Positions 7,633 to 10,566 of a stretch of DNA of 10,566 nt are shown here, one piece after another. This DNA comes from an uncultured Burkholderiales bacterium (lineage in GTDB: Bacteria > Pseudomonadota > Gammaproteobacteria > Burkholderiales > Burkholderiaceae_C). The translations under genes were made by a program, and so were the position numbers. Position 1 is the first letter of the stretch. The number at the start of each line of letters is the position of its first letter. The DNA is taken from contig CAIYFE010000118.1 in assembly GCA_903925445.1 (NCBI GenBank), forward strand, positions 1 through 10,566. Direction: 5' to 3'. The notes beneath the pieces were generated by a model. That model searched no databases. It was not told the DNA's origin and saw only the letters and a list, made by a program, of their open reading frames with translations.

Positions 7633-7676
7633 CACTCGACGCGCTGGCGTCAAAGCGGGTCGAGTGTCTCTATACT
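7633..7676 (+). promoter_or_regulatory. Inverted repeat and possible -10 box ahead of the rhodanese gene
   Basis: CACTCGAC (7633-7640) and its exact complement GTCGAGTG (7659-7666) flank 18 bases. TATACT at 7671-7676 lies 31 bases before the start codon at 7708 and resembles a sigma-70 -10 element, but the -35 region (about 7648-7653, CGTCAA) is poor. The repeat would cover the -35 region, as an operator would. Read as RNA it could be a hairpin after livF, but there is no T-run on either side, so a terminator is less likely. Confidence 0.35.
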
Positions 7677-7707
7677 GACGACCTTTTGATTCGCGCCCAA
7701 TCATTTC

Positions 7708-8130
7708 ATGAACTCGCACCCCACACTGCAAGCGCGCCCCGCCGAGGGCTACGCCGGTGACGTCAGCCCCGAGCTGGCTTATCAATGGGCACAAGCAGGC
7801 GAAGCCGTTTTGGTGGATGTGCGCAGCAGCGCCGAAATAGAGTGGGTGGGTTTTGTGCCCGGCGCCGTGCATGTGGCCTGGAAACAGTGGCCAGGCATGA
7901 CCTTCAATCCTGGCTTTGATGCCGACATTCAAGCCGCATCACAAGGCAAAAAAGTGGTGCTGCTGTGTCGCAGTGGCGTGCGATCCATTGCCGCGGCCAA
8001 ACGCGCCACCGAACTGGGTCTACAGGCCTACAACATCCTCGAAGGCTTTGAAGGCGACGTCAACCCCAACGGCCACCGCGGTCACCAAGGCGGCTGGCGC
8101 ATGCGTGGCCTGCCTTGGCGCCAAAACTGA
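7708..8130 (+). CDS. Single-domain rhodanese-like sulfurtransferase
   Basis: A 140-residue cytoplasmic protein made of one rhodanese domain, expected to carry sulfur as a persulfide on its active cysteine; the acceptor is unknown. Evidence: VSPELAYQWAQ near the N-terminus, VLVDVRSSAEIEWVGFVPGAVHV (about 34-56) with the typical DVR and G-x-IPGA-like motifs, and the active-site loop CRSGVRS (87-93) with Cys87 followed by AAAKRATELG. The C-terminal GFEGDVNPNGHRGHQGGWR segment is like that of other bacterial single-domain rhodaneses. No signal peptide and no Shine-Dalgarno match ahead of the ATG. It is followed 10 bases later by coaX, suggesting cotranscription, without an obvious functional link. 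Confidence 0.9.
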   Translation: MNSHPTLQARPAEGYAGDVSPELAYQWAQAGEAVLVDVRSSAEIEWVGFVPGAVHVAWKQWPGMTFNPGFDADIQAASQGKKVVLLCRSGVRSIAAAKRATELGLQAYNILEGFEGDVNPNGHRGHQGGWRMRGLPWRQN

Positions 8131-8140
8131 AGCGACACGC

Positions 8141-8932
8141 ATGACTTTTCTGGCCCTGGACGTTGGCAACACCCGCTTGAAATGGGCGCTTTACCAATCG
8201 CCCACGCCGGGCGCTGAGTTGCTAGGCCACGGCGCGGTGTTTTTAGAAAACATCGACCGCTTGTCCGACGAAGACTGGCGCAGCCTGCCCGAGCCCACAC
8301 ACATGCTGGGCTGCATCGTGGCGGGCGAGGCCATTCGGCGCCGCGTAGAAGAGCAAATGGAGTTGTGGAGTTTTGTGCCGCATTGGGCGGTTTCTTCACC
8401 GGCTGAAGCTGGTGTGATCAACGGCTATGACCACCCCACGCGCTTGGGTGCTGACCGCTGGGTGGCCGTCATTGGCGCGCGTGCGCGCATGTTGCGCGCC
8501 ATGCCTGCGGGCGAAAGTCCAAGACCTTTGGTGGTGGTCATGGTCGGCACCGCGGTGACGGTCGAGGCCGTAGACGCCAGCGGCAAGTTTTTGGGCGGCA
8601 TCATCTTGCCCGGACACGGCATCATGCTGCGCGCCTTGGAGTCTGGCACGGCTGGGCTACGCGTGCCTACGGGCGAAGTGCGTGAATTCCCAACCAACAC
8701 CAGCGACGCCCTTACCAGCGGCGGCACGTTTGCCATCGCCGGCGCGGTGGAGCGCATGGTGCAACACGTGCGCGAGCATTGCGGCGCCGAACCGATTTGC
8801 TACATGACCGGTGGCGCAGGCTGGAAAATGGCGCCCAGCATGTCGGTCAAATTTGAATTGGTCGATAGTTTGATCTTTGATGGTTTGCTGGAAATTGCTC
8901 GACACCGTTTGGGACATAAAAACGAAAGTTAA
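8141..8932 (+). CDS. coaX: Type III pantothenate kinase
   Basis: Phosphorylates pantothenate with ATP, the first step of coenzyme A synthesis. 263 residues, usual for the family. The ATG at 8141 is preferred because it opens directly into the phosphate-binding motif: LDVGNTRLKW (6-15; Asp7, Asn10, Lys14). GADR (103-106) supplies Asp105, which aligns with the catalytic base known in the Thermotoga enzyme. The second phosphate motif reads MVGTAVTVE (134-142), where many relatives have DxGTAxTxD; the first Asp is Met and the last is Glu, probably a lineage trait. GGIILPGHGIMLRAL (152-166) and TGGAG (223-227) follow. A longer in-frame reading starting inside the rhodanese gene is not credible. 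Ribosome site is weak. Confidence 0.92.
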   Translation: MTFLALDVGNTRLKWALYQSPTPGAELLGHGAVFLENIDRLSDEDWRSLPEPTHMLGCIVAGEAIRRRVEEQMELWSFVPHWAVSSPAEAGVINGYDHPTRLGADRWVAVIGARARMLRAMPAGESPRPLVVVMVGTAVTVEAVDASGKFLGGIILPGHGIMLRALESGTAGLRVPTGEVREFPTNTSDALTSGGTFAIAGAVERMVQHVREHCGAEPICYMTGGAGWKMAPSMSVKFELVDSLIFDGLLEIARHRLGHKNES

Positions 8933-8941
8933 CCTCGGATA

Positions 8942-8982
8942 GCCCCTCATGACAAAGGGGCAAGCCAACAGCTAGACTGTTG
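8942..8982 (+). promoter_or_regulatory. Two adjacent inverted repeats between coaX and the amidohydrolase
   Basis: GCCCCT (8942-8947) pairs with AGGGGC (8956-8961) around an 8-base loop; it lacks a following T-run, so it is at best a weak terminator for coaX. Five bases on, CAACAG (8966-8971) pairs with CTGTTG (8977-8982) around CTAGA, ending 2 bases before the ATG at 8985. The second repeat occupies the place where a Shine-Dalgarno sequence would be, and none is present. It could be an operator or an initiation-region hairpin; TAGACT (8973-8978) within it is only a poor -10 candidate at this distance from the start codon. Confidence 0.4.
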
Positions 8983-8984
8983 CG

Positions 8985-10178
8985 ATGAAAGTCATTGATT
9001 CACTGGTCACGCAAGCCGCGCACATCGCCGCCATCCGCCGTGACATTCACGCTCACCCCGAACTCAGCTTTGAAGAATTGCGCACATCCGATGTGGTCGC
9101 CGCCAAGCTCACCGAGTGGGGCATCGAGGTGCATCGCGGCTTGGGCAAGACGGGCGTTGTGGGTATTTTGAAAAACGGCACCAGCGATCGCGCCATTGGC
9201 TTGCGCGCTGACATGGACGCCTTGCCCATGCAAGAGTTCAATCAATTTGCACATGCCAGCCAACACGCGGGCAAGATGCACGCCTGTGGTCACGACGGCC
9301 ACGTGGCCATGTTGCTCGCCGCCGCGCAGCATTTGTCCAAGCACAAGCACTTTGATGGCACGGTCTACTTCATTTTTCAACCTGCCGAAGAAGGCGGTGG
9401 CGGTGCGCGCGAAATGATCAAAGACGGCTTGTTCACCAAGTTCCCCATGCAAGCCGTGTTTGGCATGCACAACTGGCCGGGCATGGCCGTGGGCAAATTC
9501 GCGGTCAGCCCCGGCCCCGTCATGGCGTCGAGCAGCGAATTCAAAATCTCCATTCACGGCAAAGGCAGCCACGCCGCGCTGCCGCACAACGGCATCGACC
9601 CCGTGCCAGTGGCCTGCCAAATGGTGCAGGCTTTCCAAACCATCATCAGCCGCAATAAAAAACCGGTGGATGCAGGCGTCATCTCAGTCACCATGATCCA
9701 CACGGGCGAAGCCACCAACGTGGTGCCCGATGTCTGCGAAATTCAAGGCACGGTGCGAACCTTCACGCTGGAAGTGCTCGACTTGATTGAGCAGCGCATG
9801 AAAGACATCGCCCAGCACACCTGCGCAGCCTTTGATGCCCGCTGCGACTTTGAGTTTCACCGCAATTACCCGCCCACGGTCAACCACGAGGCTGAGACGG
9901 CATTTGCCCGGCAAGTCATGCAGGGCATTGTGGGCGAGGCCAATGTGTTGCCCCAAGAACCCACGATGGGCGCAGAAGATTTCTCCTACATGCTGCAAGC
10001 CATGCCAGGTGCGTATTGCTTCATTGCCAACGGCGAAGGTGAGCACCGTCACATCGGCCACGGCGAAGGTCCTTGCACCCTGCACAACCCCAGCTACGAC
10101 TTCAACGACGAGCTCATTCCCTTGGGGGGAACGTATTGGGTGAGTTTGGTGGAGGCTTGGTTAGCGGCCAAGGCTTAA
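8985..10178 (+). CDS. M20D family metal-dependent amidohydrolase (hippurate hydrolase/N-acyl-amino-acid hydrolase type)
   Basis: Cytoplasmic enzyme, 397 residues, expected to hydrolyse the amide bond of an N-acylated amino acid (for example hippurate or an auxin-type conjugate), releasing the acid and the amino acid. Family motifs are complete: RRDIHAHPELSFEE (18-31), RADMDALPMQE (74-84), the metal ligands Cys101 and His103 in HACGHDGH (99-106), the catalytic/metal glutamates in QPAEEGGGG (132-140), His162 in GMHNWPG, the dimerization domain with HGKGSHAALPH (191-201), MGAEDFSYM (328-336) and His367 in LHNPSYDFND. No signal peptide. Exact substrate cannot be told from sequence. The start codon has no Shine-Dalgarno match, but the family N-terminus fits this ATG. 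The stop overlaps the convergent TetR gene. Confidence 0.93.
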   Translation: MKVIDSLVTQAAHIAAIRRDIHAHPELSFEELRTSDVVAAKLTEWGIEVHRGLGKTGVVGILKNGTSDRAIGLRADMDALPMQEFNQFAHASQHAGKMHACGHDGHVAMLLAAAQHLSKHKHFDGTVYFIFQPAEEGGGGAREMIKDGLFTKFPMQAVFGMHNWPGMAVGKFAVSPGPVMASSSEFKISIHGKGSHAALPHNGIDPVPVACQMVQAFQTIISRNKKPVDAGVISVTMIHTGEATNVVPDVCEIQGTVRTFTLEVLDLIEQRMKDIAQHTCAAFDARCDFEFHRNYPPTVNHEAETAFARQVMQGIVGEANVLPQEPTMGAEDFSYMLQAMPGAYCFIANGEGEHRHIGHGEGPCTLHNPSYDFNDELIPLGGTYWVSLVEAWLAAKA

Positions 10179-10566
10179 TAAGCCGCCAACAGCATTTCCA
10201 AATGCGCCTTGTGCTCTGGCGCGGCGTAAGGCAGCAACAGACTGAGCACATGTTTGGCCCCGCGCAGCAACGAGGCTTGAGCACTGGCGGGCTCTAAGGC
10301 GTGGCGCGGGTCACGCACGTATTCGTAGCTCAGCCACCAAGTGAGCATGACCACCATGTGCGTCGCCGTGGATTCGCGCTGCGACACGGTGATCTCTAAA
10401 GCGCCCACATGCTCCAAGCTATCTAACAGCGTGCGAAAAGCCGTTGTTTTGTGCAGCAGCGCGTCTTTGATGTGGGTCTCTAATCGACGGTTTTTGCTCA
10501 ACAAATCGTTCAAATCGCGGTAGAGAAAGCGGTATTGCCACACCAGCTCAAACAAGCTGTGCATGA
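10175..10566 (-). CDS. TetR-type transcriptional regulator, C-terminal part (5' end outside window)
   Basis: The open frame enters from the right edge and ends with TAA at 10177-10175. The visible stretch of about 130 residues is alpha-helical and matches, from memory, the ligand-binding C-terminal domain of a TetR subgroup marked by FLYRDLNDLLSKNRRLE, followed by a helix with TTAFRTLLDSLEHVGAL and a tryptophan-rich MLTWWLSYEY segment. The DNA-binding helix-turn-helix would lie beyond the window, so the ATG at 10564 is probably internal rather than the true start. The ligand and targets are unknown. It converges on the amidohydrolase gene with a 4-base overlap and no terminator between them. 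Confidence 0.72.
   Translation of the reverse strand, partial: MHSLFELVWQYRFLYRDLNDLLSKNRRLETHIKDALLHKTTAFRTLLDSLEHVGALEITVSQRESTATHMVVMLTWWLSYEYVRDPRHALEPASAQASLLRGAKHVLSLLLPYAAPEHKAHLEMLLAAY

Noticed and set aside
7633..7666. Inverted repeat after livF as a Rho-independent terminator
   Set aside because: The 18-base loop is large and no T-run follows on either strand; an operator is more plausible.
6838..7932. A 364-codon minus-strand open frame across livF and the rhodanese gene
   Set aside because: Spans two well-supported plus-strand genes and the intergenic region; its translation has no recognisable domain.
7916..8140. N-terminal extension of coaX into the rhodanese gene
   Set aside because: The extra 75 codons overlap the rhodanese coding region in another frame and have no family similarity; CoaX proteins start just before the DxGNT motif.

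Overview
The window looks like chromosome of a betaproteobacterium, most likely a Comamonadaceae-type Burkholderiales (inference from moderate GC with heavy TTG-leucine use, a fused LivM-LivG transporter subunit, a fused isobutyryl-CoA mutase, and a type III pantothenate kinase). I see no mobile element, CRISPR array, tRNA or rRNA. Almost all of the sequence is accounted for by eight protein genes; two of them run off the window edges.

Layout. (1) 1-2495, minus strand: the first 831 residues of IcmF, a coenzyme-B12 isobutyryl-CoA mutase fused to its own GTPase chaperone; the C-terminus lies to the left of the window. (2) 2496-2740: a 245-base divergent control region with a perfect 22-bp palindrome next to icmF, three 10-bp-phased direct repeats, and a nested inverted repeat. 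(3) 2741-7611, plus strand: a complete HAAT/Liv-type ABC importer operon: periplasmic binding protein, Rho-independent terminator, permease LivH, a single polypeptide carrying permease LivM plus ATPase LivG, and ATPase LivF. (4) 7612-7707: a short intergenic region with an 8-bp inverted repeat and a possible -10 box. (5) 7708-8932: a small rhodanese-domain protein followed 10 bases later by coaX (type III pantothenate kinase). (6) 8985-10178: an M20D metal-dependent amidohydrolase. (7) 10175-10566, minus strand: the C-terminal part of a TetR-type repressor, convergent with and overlapping the amidohydrolase by 4 bases.

How the parts fit. The importer probably takes up branched-chain amino acids or related compounds. 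IcmF interconverts isobutyryl-CoA (the valine breakdown intermediate) and n-butyryl-CoA. The two are divergently transcribed around a palindrome resembling the sites of MerR-family LiuR regulators of branched-chain amino acid breakdown, so uptake and carbon-skeleton rearrangement may be co-controlled (inference). The rhodanese/coaX pair and the amidohydrolase look like ordinary neighbouring genes. I did not find a clearly new biological system; the most interesting parts are the divergent control region, the lysine-rich tail of the binding protein, and the extra membrane segment in the LivM-LivG fusion.
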